From Chloroflexota bacterium (GTDB lineage Bacteria > Chloroflexota > Dehalococcoidia > Lucifugimonadales > Lucifugimonadaceae): a stretch of 50,634 nucleotides of DNA. Position numbers and translations under genes: made by a program. The stretch covers positions 3,414 through 54,047 of the forward strand of contig PABO01000031.1 of the NCBI GenBank assembly GCA_002699165.1, given 5' to 3'. Positions within the stretch are counted from its first letter, which is position 1, and every line of letters begins with the position of its first letter. The notes below the pieces were generated by a model. The model was given only the letters and a program-made list of their open reading frames with translations. It searched no databases and was not told the origin of the DNA. Positions 43,420-50,634 of this stretch are shown in pieces.

Positions 43420-44735
43420 TTTCCATCTATCCATAATTTTTCAAATCTTTCCTTAAGTGTTTTTTCAATTCCTCTATTATTTGGAGAGTAAAATTTTCTA
43501 TTTGAGACTGTTTTTGGAAAGTTATCTTTTTTAATAAATCCTTCTTTAGAATTATGGTCGTACTTGTATCCTTTACCTATATCAAAGTTTTTATCAACTG
43601 AAGTTTCTGCATTCATTAAGTGATTTGGTATATCTGTATTTGGATTTTTTGAAACCTCATCATATGCTTGATTTATCGCTTCATAAGAAGAGTTGCTTTT
43701 TTCAGATAAGGATAAATAAATAGTAGCATTTGCTAAAGGGATTCTTCCTTCAGGCATACCTATTTTATTTACTGACTCAAATGTTGAATTTGCAATTATC
43801 ATTGCATTTGGATTTGCTAAACCTATATCTTCTGATGCACTAATGATTAACCTTCTAGCTACAAATAAAGGGTCTTCTCCATTTTTTAACATTCTTGCCA
43901 GATAATAAATTGCTGCATCGGGATCTGAGCCTCTTATAGATTTTATAAAAGCAGAAATATTATTATAATGATTATCACTTTGCTTATCGTAAATAGAGTT
44001 ATTTTCTAGTAACTCTTTTATAACTTCTTTAGTTATCAATTTTTTATTTTTAGAACCTTTGGTAGACATTATTGCTAGTTCATATGTATCAATTGCTTTT
44101 CTTGCATCTCCACCACATCCACTTAAAATTGTGTCTAATACTTCTTTGTCAAATTTGATTTTTTTTCTTGAATAATTTTCATCAGAAAAATTTTCTATTT
44201 TTTTTATGATTTTGTTTAATGATTGTGAATTATGTGGTTCAAACTTAAATATCTTCACTCTTGAAATCAATGGATTAATTATTGAGAAACCTGGATGTTC
44301 AGTAGTAGCACCTATTAGTATAATGATTCCCTCTTCAATAAGTGGTAGTAAAGAGTCTTGCTGGTTTTTTGAAAATCTATGAATTTCATCTAAAAAAAGA
44401 ATTGTTTTATTAGAGTTATTGGTCCTTTCATGTAATATCTCATCAGTTAATTTTCTTATGTCTGATATTCCTGATGATACTGCTGAAAGAGACTTAAAAT
44501 TTAAATTTGTCACATTTGATATTATTTTTGCTAGTGTCGTTTTGCCCGTACCAGGTGGCCCCCAAAAGATCATTGAAGGTATAGTTTTATTTTCTATCAA
44601 ATTTCTTAATATTTTTCCTTTTCCTAATATATGCTCCTGACCTATAAATCCCTCTAAAGAATTTGGCCTCATTCTTGAAGACAAAGGAGAATTTGATAGT
44701 AATTCTTTTCTAGTATTATGTTCAAATAAGGTCAT
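43416..44735 (-). CDS. rarA: Replication-associated recombination protein RarA (MgsA) AAA ATPase
   Basis: A 439-residue clamp-loader-like ATPase. It has LSSRMRPNSLEGFIGQEHIL (18-37), Walker A GPPGTGKTT (59-67), Walker B ILFLDEIHRFSKNQQD, and GATTEHPGFSIINPLISR. The C-terminal half has the tetramerisation segment SIRGSDPDAAIYYLARMLKNGEDP. It acts at stalled forks with SSB. I prefer ATG 44735, since MTLFEHNTRK matches the family's start; the longer ORF from 44789 adds 18 atypical residues. Confidence 0.93.
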   Translation of the reverse strand: MTLFEHNTRKELLSNSPLSSRMRPNSLEGFIGQEHILGKGKILRNLIENKTIPSMIFWGPPGTGKTTLAKIISNVTNLNFKSLSAVSSGISDIRKLTDEILHERTNNSNKTILFLDEIHRFSKNQQDSLLPLIEEGIIILIGATTEHPGFSIINPLISRVKIFKFEPHNSQSLNKIIKKIENFSDENYSRKKIKFDKEVLDTILSGCGGDARKAIDTYELAIMSTKGSKNKKLITKEVIKELLENNSIYDKQSDNHYNNISAFIKSIRGSDPDAAIYYLARMLKNGEDPLFVARRLIISASEDIGLANPNAMIIANSTFESVNKIGMPEGRIPLANATIYLSLSEKSNSSYEAINQAYDEVSKNPNTDIPNHLMNAETSVDKNFDIGKGYKYDHNSKEGFIKKDNFPKTVSNRKFYSPNNRGIEKTLKERFEKLWIDGN

Positions 44736-44876
44736 TGTTAAAAAAAAATTTTCTTTTATATGAGTATTATTACTCTTTTTTTCTATCATAGGAATTGAAT
44801 GAATAGAAGAAAGAGTTTATATTTATTTAAGCTTTTTATTTAATAGTTACATATAAGTACAACATTGGAGAAAATA

Positions 44877-45725
44877 ATGGCAACTCAAAGTTATAAAGAA
44901 GTAAATGCAGAAGAATACATTGTTGAGAACGAGCCATTCTTCATGCCTACTTCTGATGAAATTGAAGTCTTTCAAGCAGCTTACAATGAAAGAGTTCCAA
45001 TTCTTCTTAAAGGTCCAACAGGTACAGGGAAAACAAGATTTGTTGAATACATGTCTTGGAAGTTAAACGATAATAAGAAAAAAACAAAAGATATTCCTTT
45101 AGTTACAGTGGCATGTCATGAAGACCTTACAGCTAGTGATTTAGTTGGAAGATATTTGTTAGATGCTAGTGGAACAAAATGGATTGATGGCCCACTTACA
45201 AGAGCTGTAAAGTCTGGTGGAATATGTTATCTAGATGAGGTTGTTGAAGCAAGAAAAGACACTACTGTTATAATTCATCCCTTAACTGATCACAGACGAA
45301 CTCTTAGCATTGATAAATTAGGTCAAGTTATACAAGCTGATGATGGATTTTTATTAGTAGTTTCATATAACCCCGGTTATCAAAATGCAGTAAAAGACCT
45401 AAAGCATTCTACAAGGCAACGATTTGTGGCAATTGAATTTGATTTCCCTGATGTAGAAAGAGAAACAAAAATTATTTCTCATGAGTCCGGTGTTGAAGAA
45501 GGTATTTCAAATCAGCTTGCTGTTCTAGGTCAAAAAATTAGAAATTTAAGAGAGCATGGTCTAGAAGAAGGTGCAAGCACTAGATTATTGATATATGCTG
45601 CTAGATTGATCAAACAAGGAATTTCTCCCAAAAGAGCCTGTCAAGTGGCCTTAACTTGGGGTATAACCGATGAGGTACAAATTCAAGAAACTGTCGATCA
45701 AATAGTTTCTTCAATTTTTGAATAA
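44877..45725 (+). CDS. MoxR-family AAA+ ATPase (NorQ/CbbQ/NirQ type)
   Basis: A 282-residue AAA+ protein. Walker A is GPTGTGKT (46-53), ACHEDLTASDLVGRYLL follows, and Walker B with a pre-sensor loop is GGICYLDEVVEARKDTT (114-130). Then come LTDHRRTL and VVSYNPGYQNAVKDLKHSTRQRF, typical of NorQ/CbbQ. The ATG at 44877 has GGAG 6 nt upstream. Such ATPases work with a NorD/CbbO VWA partner to activate or insert a metal into a client enzyme; the partner is two genes downstream. No nitric oxide reductase or rubisco is present. Confidence 0.92.
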   Translation: MATQSYKEVNAEEYIVENEPFFMPTSDEIEVFQAAYNERVPILLKGPTGTGKTRFVEYMSWKLNDNKKKTKDIPLVTVACHEDLTASDLVGRYLLDASGTKWIDGPLTRAVKSGGICYLDEVVEARKDTTVIIHPLTDHRRTLSIDKLGQVIQADDGFLLVVSYNPGYQNAVKDLKHSTRQRFVAIEFDFPDVERETKIISHESGVEEGISNQLAVLGQKIRNLREHGLEEGASTRLLIYAARLIKQGISPKRACQVALTWGITDEVQIQETVDQIVSSIFE

Positions 45726-45727
45726 AA

Positions 45728-46315
45728 TTGACCAAAAAAAAATATAAAATACTAAAACAGATAATTGATGGAAGAACTTCTAAAAAAAATATTTTTGAAG
45801 AAGAACAACTGATGGTTGCTGCTGTGAGTATTTTAATAGAAAAGGATAATCCTAATTATCCAATCTATATGATCAAACGAGCTGATGAAGGGAAACATGC
45901 ATTAGAGTGGGCTTTCCCTGGAGGTAAAATGGAAACAACTGATTTGAATCTAAAGCATACTGCGACAAGAGAAACAAACGAAGAAATTGGTGCAGATATA
46001 AAAGATTTTGAAATATGGGGTGAGCTAGACCCGGTTATGACTGTAGGTACAGGATGGGCTATTCAACCTTTTGTAGGAGAAATCAATCACGATCCTATGC
46101 TTCTTAAGAATGATGACGAAGTTGAAGAGATTGTAAAAATTCCTTTATTTGATCTTATTGATGATTCAAATAAAAGATTTGTCTCTTTTATCAGAGATGA
46201 TGTTAGGGTAGATTCTAAGGCGTTTGCTTTTGAAGATAAACTTATTTGGGGAGCTTCTGCAAGAATGATAATTCAAATTTCAGATTTAATAGAAAACAAG
46301 GTGAAAAATGGATAA
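45728..46315 (+). CDS. NUDIX hydrolase, NudL/CoA-pyrophosphatase-like
   Basis: A 195-residue protein with a NUDIX box in the form seen in the CoA-pyrophosphatase group: EWAFPGGKME then TDLNLKHTATRETNEEIG. The N-terminal part has VAAVSILIEKDNPNYPIYMIKRADEG, like the UPF0035 motif region. It likely cleaves a nucleoside-diphosphate-linked molecule such as CoA or NADH; the substrate is not certain. It starts at TTG 45728, 2 nt after the MoxR stop, and overlaps the VWA gene by 8 nt. It is therefore locked inside that operon. Confidence 0.85.
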   Translation: MTKKKYKILKQIIDGRTSKKNIFEEEQLMVAAVSILIEKDNPNYPIYMIKRADEGKHALEWAFPGGKMETTDLNLKHTATRETNEEIGADIKDFEIWGELDPVMTVGTGWAIQPFVGEINHDPMLLKNDDEVEEIVKIPLFDLIDDSNKRFVSFIRDDVRVDSKAFAFEDKLIWGASARMIIQISDLIENKVKNG

Positions 46316-49300
46316 TGTTTCTAAATTCACATCAGAAAAAATTAAAAGATTATTAAAGGCATACCCTGAGGATTTATCAAAAAAATATACAGAATCAAGA
46401 AAAGTACTTGAAACTAAATTACCTGAAGAAATACTTTCTCAATGGGAAAATATTGGATTAGACATAGCACAACTTTCATCTCGATCCTGGGAACCTGCTT
46501 TGTCTTATTTTGCTGCTTCAGCAAAAGTTCAACAATATCTTCCTTCAGGCCAATTTTTAGGTTGGTGTAAGTCAGGATTTAATTTATCCAAGGAATCTAA
46601 TAAAATCTCAGAATCTTTCTTGAATTCTAGCCCTCAAACAATGATTAGATTGAGACCAAGATATATTGAAGACTGGGTAAATAGAGTAACTAAACTTTAC
46701 AAGGGAACATGGAAATCAACAAATCTAACCTGCAAGCTTTTTGAATATACCCCAATAATTCTTGAAACATTAAGTTTTGATCAATTTTGTAAATTATCTG
46801 ATTTTATGGAAATTTTATCTAACAGATCTTATGATTTAGCTACTGAAATTCTTGAATCTTCATTAGAAATATATTCATTGAACTTTCAGGATATTGATGA
46901 ATTGATTCATCTGTCAGTTTTGATTACAGAAAATGATTGGAGGGACATTAAACCTACCTACGAAGTTATTAAAGATCAAATATCTAAACTACCTAATGCT
47001 CATACAAAAATAACCTTTGATATGACAAGAAGATTGCATGGACTTTCTGGTTTTAAAATTTCTGACTTTTTGCAATTATTGGTTAGAACCTTATCTTTAG
47101 CTAATAAAAATGATAATGACCAAATTTTACATATGACTCAACAGGTAGTGAATAATGTGCCAGTAGCAACTATGGATTTCTTAAATAATCTTCCAAGATT
47201 ACTAGATACATTAGACATTGATCAGCTAGATCAATGGAAATCTCAGGGAATTAGGCTTGCGATTGACCAAGATACCAATACTTCTCCTGCAACTCAATTT
47301 TTTAAATTACAATCTAAGGAGTCTCAAGATTTAATTGATAGAATATCTTCTAGTGTGGAACTATCTAGAATAAAAGATCTAATGAAACTTTATTGTACTG
47401 CTTTATCAGGAGAAGATGTATTAGTTGCGGGTTCAAAGAATATTACAGAAAAAAATATTGGTTGGGGAGAATCTGATTTAGCTACTTCTGATGGTAAAAC
47501 TATTTACTTACCAGATGTGATTAAAAGATATAACAAAAAAGATGAAAATTTTAATTTTTATAAAGTCTTAGCATCTCATCAACAAGCACTTACAGAATAT
47601 GGTAGTTATAAATATGATCACAATATAGAACCAGTAAATTCAAAATCTAAAGCAATATTTAAAGCACTTCTTAAACAGATTAATGATTCTGAAGAAGAAC
47701 ATGCAACAAGAATTGCAAAGGTATTAAGAGGCTCTTATCCATTTAAGCATGATCCAAATTTAGCTGACGATATATTTAGTTTAGTGGAAGAATACAGAGT
47801 TGATCAATTGATACTTAAAAAATATCCAGGCCTTAGAAAGTTTTATAAAAAAGTTCAATTAGAAGAACTTACTAATAGAAAAAACAAAGATGAAGAAAAT
47901 GGTAAAAAACGTAGAGAATTATTTGTAGAAAAAGTTTTGCGTTTTACATTAGGCGATAAAGATAGGCATGTTCCCAAAGGAACTAAATCTAAATTTGAAG
48001 ATATAGTTAGATACTTAATGACTCTATCAAGAATCTCAGATGACAATATAAAGTCAGTAGAAGATTCAATGGCAGTCTCATTTAGATTATTTTCACTAAT
48101 TAGAGATATTGAAAATGAAGAAATTGAATCAGATGAACCACAAGATGAAGCAGATGAAATTAAAGATGAAGAATTAGATGACTCTGAAGATAAATTTGAA
48201 GATGAACAAATTGTAAATGATATGATTTCATATTTTTCTGGTGGAGATGGGGAGCCTGGTGAAGGGGAAGAATCTGAAGAAAATTCTATCAATCCTCCAG
48301 AAGAAGGAGAATATCAATCTCCTGATCCAGTTGAATATCAAGGGGACTTTAAACCTGAATTAGGTCAATTACTAACAGAAATGTTAACTGTTAGTGGAGA
48401 TGAAATGCAGGGAGAGGGAGAAGAAATGGAAGGTTTGACTCAAGAACAAATAGAAGAGTTGATTCAAAATTCTCCTGATTTAGAGACCAAAGAGTCAGAT
48501 GAGAATCAAGAAATGACAGAAACACCAAATCAGGAATTACTTGAAAACTTAATGAAAGAATTGAAAAATAGAGATGTAGATAATACTTCGTTTTCTGGAG
48601 GAGAACCAACTCATGTTGATGAAGATGGAGGTCCTTTAGAAGCTAAAGAACCAGATACATTTACATACGATGAATGGGATTTTAGAGACGTAGAATATAA
48701 ACCTAATTGGTGCCTTTTGCATGAAAAAAAACTTCCTGATGGTGAGGCAAATTTCTATAGAGAAACTCTTACTAACAATTCAAATCTTGTTCATCAAATA
48801 AAAAAACAGTTTGAATTATTTGTACCAGAACAATATAGAAAGCAAAAAAGACTTGAAGACGGTGAAGAAGCAGATTTAGATGCAGGTATCGAAGCTCTTA
48901 TAGACTTAAGGTCAGGAGTTACTCCTGATGAAAAAATATATTGGAGAAGAAATAAAACTGAAAGATCAGTAGCAGTTGCTTTATTAATTGATATGAGTGC
49001 ATCCACTGCTGAAGCAATTGATGATAGCACAAAGTCTAGTTCTGATGATTGGGGTGCTCCTGATGACCCTGTAGAATACATGGTTTGGCTTAGATCGAGA
49101 AGGGCAGAGGGATTAAGGCGATCATATAAAAGAATTGTCGATGTAGAAAAAGAAGGAATAGTATTAATGGTTAACTCCTTAGAAATGCTAGGAGATGATT
49201 ATGGTATATATGGATTTTCTGGATACGGCAGAGAAAATGTTGAGTTTTATACTATAAAAGATCTTGATGAAAAATTCAATGACTCTATATCTGGAAGAAT

Positions 49301-49655
49301 AGATAGAATTGCTCCTCTACATGCTACACGAATGGGTCCTGCAATAAGGCATACTATTACTAAATTAGAAGACCATGAGGCTAGGTCTAAAATTCTTTTC
49401 CTAGTTACAGATGGAAGACCACAAGATAGAGGTTATTCTAGAGAAGGCGTTGAGAAAGAATATGCTGTATATGACACCAGACAAGCCCTTATAGAAGCTA
49501 GACAGAAAGGAATCACTCCATTCTGTTTGACTGTTGATAAATCAGGTCATGACTATCTTAAAACAATGATGGATGATTTACCATATGAAGTTTTATCAGA
49601 TATTTCAATGTTACCTGCTCGACTCCCAGAGTTGTATCGAAAGATTTCTACTTAG
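46308..49655 (+). CDS. Giant NorD/CbbO-like VWA-domain protein
   Basis: An 1115-residue protein. The N-terminal 450 or so residues are helical and rich in charged residues. A middle part (about 420-560) has NorD-like sequence with EEHATRIAKVLRGSYPFKHDP and LVEEYRVDQLILKKYPGLRKFY. Residues about 600-790 are highly acidic (DEPQDEADEIKDEELDDSED and similar) and likely disordered. The C-terminal VWA domain has the MIDAS motif D895-M-S897-A-S899 and FLVTDGRPQDRGY near 1030. NorD and CbbO proteins pair with MoxR ATPases. It is much longer than typical NorD (about 600-650). Confidence 0.88.
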   Translation: MDNVSKFTSEKIKRLLKAYPEDLSKKYTESRKVLETKLPEEILSQWENIGLDIAQLSSRSWEPALSYFAASAKVQQYLPSGQFLGWCKSGFNLSKESNKISESFLNSSPQTMIRLRPRYIEDWVNRVTKLYKGTWKSTNLTCKLFEYTPIILETLSFDQFCKLSDFMEILSNRSYDLATEILESSLEIYSLNFQDIDELIHLSVLITENDWRDIKPTYEVIKDQISKLPNAHTKITFDMTRRLHGLSGFKISDFLQLLVRTLSLANKNDNDQILHMTQQVVNNVPVATMDFLNNLPRLLDTLDIDQLDQWKSQGIRLAIDQDTNTSPATQFFKLQSKESQDLIDRISSSVELSRIKDLMKLYCTALSGEDVLVAGSKNITEKNIGWGESDLATSDGKTIYLPDVIKRYNKKDENFNFYKVLASHQQALTEYGSYKYDHNIEPVNSKSKAIFKALLKQINDSEEEHATRIAKVLRGSYPFKHDPNLADDIFSLVEEYRVDQLILKKYPGLRKFYKKVQLEELTNRKNKDEENGKKRRELFVEKVLRFTLGDKDRHVPKGTKSKFEDIVRYLMTLSRISDDNIKSVEDSMAVSFRLFSLIRDIENEEIESDEPQDEADEIKDEELDDSEDKFEDEQIVNDMISYFSGGDGEPGEGEESEENSINPPEEGEYQSPDPVEYQGDFKPELGQLLTEMLTVSGDEMQGEGEEMEGLTQEQIEELIQNSPDLETKESDENQEMTETPNQELLENLMKELKNRDVDNTSFSGGEPTHVDEDGGPLEAKEPDTFTYDEWDFRDVEYKPNWCLLHEKKLPDGEANFYRETLTNNSNLVHQIKKQFELFVPEQYRKQKRLEDGEEADLDAGIEALIDLRSGVTPDEKIYWRRNKTERSVAVALLIDMSASTAEAIDDSTKSSSDDWGAPDDPVEYMVWLRSRRAEGLRRSYKRIVDVEKEGIVLMVNSLEMLGDDYGIYGFSGYGRENVEFYTIKDLDEKFNDSISGRIDRIAPLHATRMGPAIRHTITKLEDHEARSKILFLVTDGRPQDRGYSREGVEKEYAVYDTRQALIEARQKGITPFCLTVDKSGHDYLKTMMDDLPYEVLSDISMLPARLPELYRKIST

Positions 49656-49692
49656 AATCTATTCTTAAGATTTATGAGATTTATAGATTAAA

Positions 49693-50634
49693 CTAATTGA
49701 AGAAAGATAAAATTTTATCTGCCCATACTTTTTCGATTAGGATAACATCTTTGGTTTCTGCAGCTACTGCAAAGTATCCTGTTTTTTCTTCATTCAAATC
49801 ACCAATACTAATTGAGGTATTATAGAGAGTATTAACTCCGTATTGATCTTTAGAGATTGTCTTTATATCAACATATGGTGCATCTAATCCAAGCCCATAT
49901 TTTGAGTAATCCTCAGAGAACATTAAATTTAATTGAACAGCTCTTAATATACTTAAGTTTGAAAATTCTACTAAGAAATCTGATATAGATTCAGGAGCTA
50001 CTTTATCTTCACCAATACAAGGGGAGCTTGATAATGGAATAAAACAAGCAAACCAGTCAGATCCTTTCTTACTGAAAGCCTTATTGATTTGTCCACTATT
50101 TATTAAGACTACTTCAACCACTTCATCAGTATTAATTTTATTCATCCATTTTGGATAAGGGGGTTCTTCTACAAGTCTTGCTAAAACTCCCTTCCAAGTT
50201 GCATCAACCATTACCAATGTTTCATCTCCCTCAAGATAAGCATAATTATTAGCTAAATCTGGTGTTTCATTTCCAATAAATAAGGTTCTTTTGTCACCAC
50301 TATCCAGAAAAATTGATATTTGAGTCATAGGATTATCTAAGCCATATTTAGATTTATCTTCTAAATTATTTGATATTGTCCTGTATAGTTGAGGTCCTTG
50401 CAATAAATCAATAATTCCACCCCATCTATAACTATCTGCAGGTATTCCATTAAGATCATCAAAATACCAAACATTGTTTTCTAAATGCCAACTTAGTGAC
50501 TTTGAGTTATTTGTAATTGAAATATTTGTAATATCTCCAGAAGAAATTCTATAGAAATATGAAATTTTCTGCTCTTCTTTTTCTTTTCCAATATCTGATT
50601 GATATATAAGTACACCAAATATAGAAACCCAGGA
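49693..50634 (-). CDS. DUF4340 domain-containing protein, N-terminus off the window
   Basis: The frame is open from the right edge (first codons WVSIFGVLIYQ, the end of a TM helix) to a stop at 49693, giving about 313 residues. It shows ISYFYRISSGDITNISITNNS, WHLENNVWYFDDLNGIPAD, GGIIDLLQGPQLYRTI, KYGLDNPMTQISIFL and LFIGNETPDLANNYAY. This is the repeated beta pattern of DUF4340 proteins, which often sit beside ABC-2/Gld-type transporters. An internal TTG at 50403 is not the real start. The likely location is the cell envelope, anchored by the N-terminal helix. Function unknown. Confidence 0.8.
   Translation of the reverse strand, partial: SWVSIFGVLIYQSDIGKEKEEQKISYFYRISSGDITNISITNNSKSLSWHLENNVWYFDDLNGIPADSYRWGGIIDLLQGPQLYRTISNNLEDKSKYGLDNPMTQISIFLDSGDKRTLFIGNETPDLANNYAYLEGDETLVMVDATWKGVLARLVEEPPYPKWMNKINTDEVVEVVLINSGQINKAFSKKGSDWFACFIPLSSSPCIGEDKVAPESISDFLVEFSNLSILRAVQLNLMFSEDYSKYGLGLDAPYVDIKTISKDQYGVNTLYNTSISIGDLNEEKTGYFAVAAETKDVILIEKVWADKILSFFN

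Noticed and set aside
47855-48292. Ser-rich 145-aa open frame antisense to the VWA gene
   Set aside because: The serine runs are the complement of the acidic Glu/Asp region of the VWA protein.

Overview
This is an AT-rich, gene-dense window from a free-living bacterium. I count about 53 protein genes and one tRNA. The largest gap without a gene is about 165 bp (729-894), so no stretch over 300 bp lacks a gene. There is no CRISPR array, rRNA, transposase or prophage signal. The gene set combines enolase-superfamily and HpcH/HpaI sugar-acid catabolism, SMP-30 lactonase, NIPSNAP and DUF4340 proteins with a compact genome and frequent TTG starts. This would fit a marine oligotroph such as a low-GC Chloroflexota (SAR202-like) lineage. 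That placement is inference from gene content only; no phylogenetic marker was tested.

Layout. 1-4030: a truncated ThDP enzyme diverges from a three-gene sugar-acid operon (dehydratase, aldolase, MFS carrier). 4109-4285: rpmF (L32) with a TTG start. 4282-7082: the three-gene proton-translocating transhydrogenase pntAA-pntAB-pntB, all with TTG starts. 7205-7735: two small unknown genes. 7737-17818 (minus): one long operon running rplI, dnaB, a tandem AAA+ helicase-loader-like gene, SMP-30 lactonase, tkt, rpiB, tal, pgi, a possible TIM-barrel aldolase and a small gene. It joins replication with the non-oxidative pentose phosphate pathway. 17931-21720 (plus): an acyl-CoA synthetase, a SelA-like PLP enzyme and a DUF1932-type dehydrogenase. 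21721-22853 (minus): MIP18/SufT-like plus Mrp ATPase, behind a recognisable promoter with an overlapping palindrome. 22964-31946: NIPSNAP, uvrB, methyltransferase, aminotransferase, a membrane-anchored GAF/winged-helix regulator, an ABC-2 exporter, yebC, khpA, rpsP and moaDE. 32008-32095: tRNA-Ser(GCU). 32109-35589 (plus): miaB, nadA, nadC. 35582-42355 (minus): dtd, FmdB-like, purL, purQ, rpsU, gltX, rluD-like, lspA. 42391-43419: threonine aldolase. 43416-44735 (minus): rarA. 44877-49655 (plus): a MoxR/NorQ ATPase, a NUDIX hydrolase and a giant NorD-like VWA protein. 49693-end (minus): a DUF4340 protein cut by the window edge.

The most unusual items are the MoxR-NUDIX-NorD operon without a visible client, the tandem helicase-loader fusion next to dnaB, the AcsA/SelA-like/DUF1932 operon, a MoaD whose GG tail is followed by two residues that also set the moaE ribosome-binding site, and a nadC with no canonical start codon before its conserved N-terminus. 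Convergent genes overlap or abut at six of seven junctions, and I assign eleven TTG starts but no GTG.
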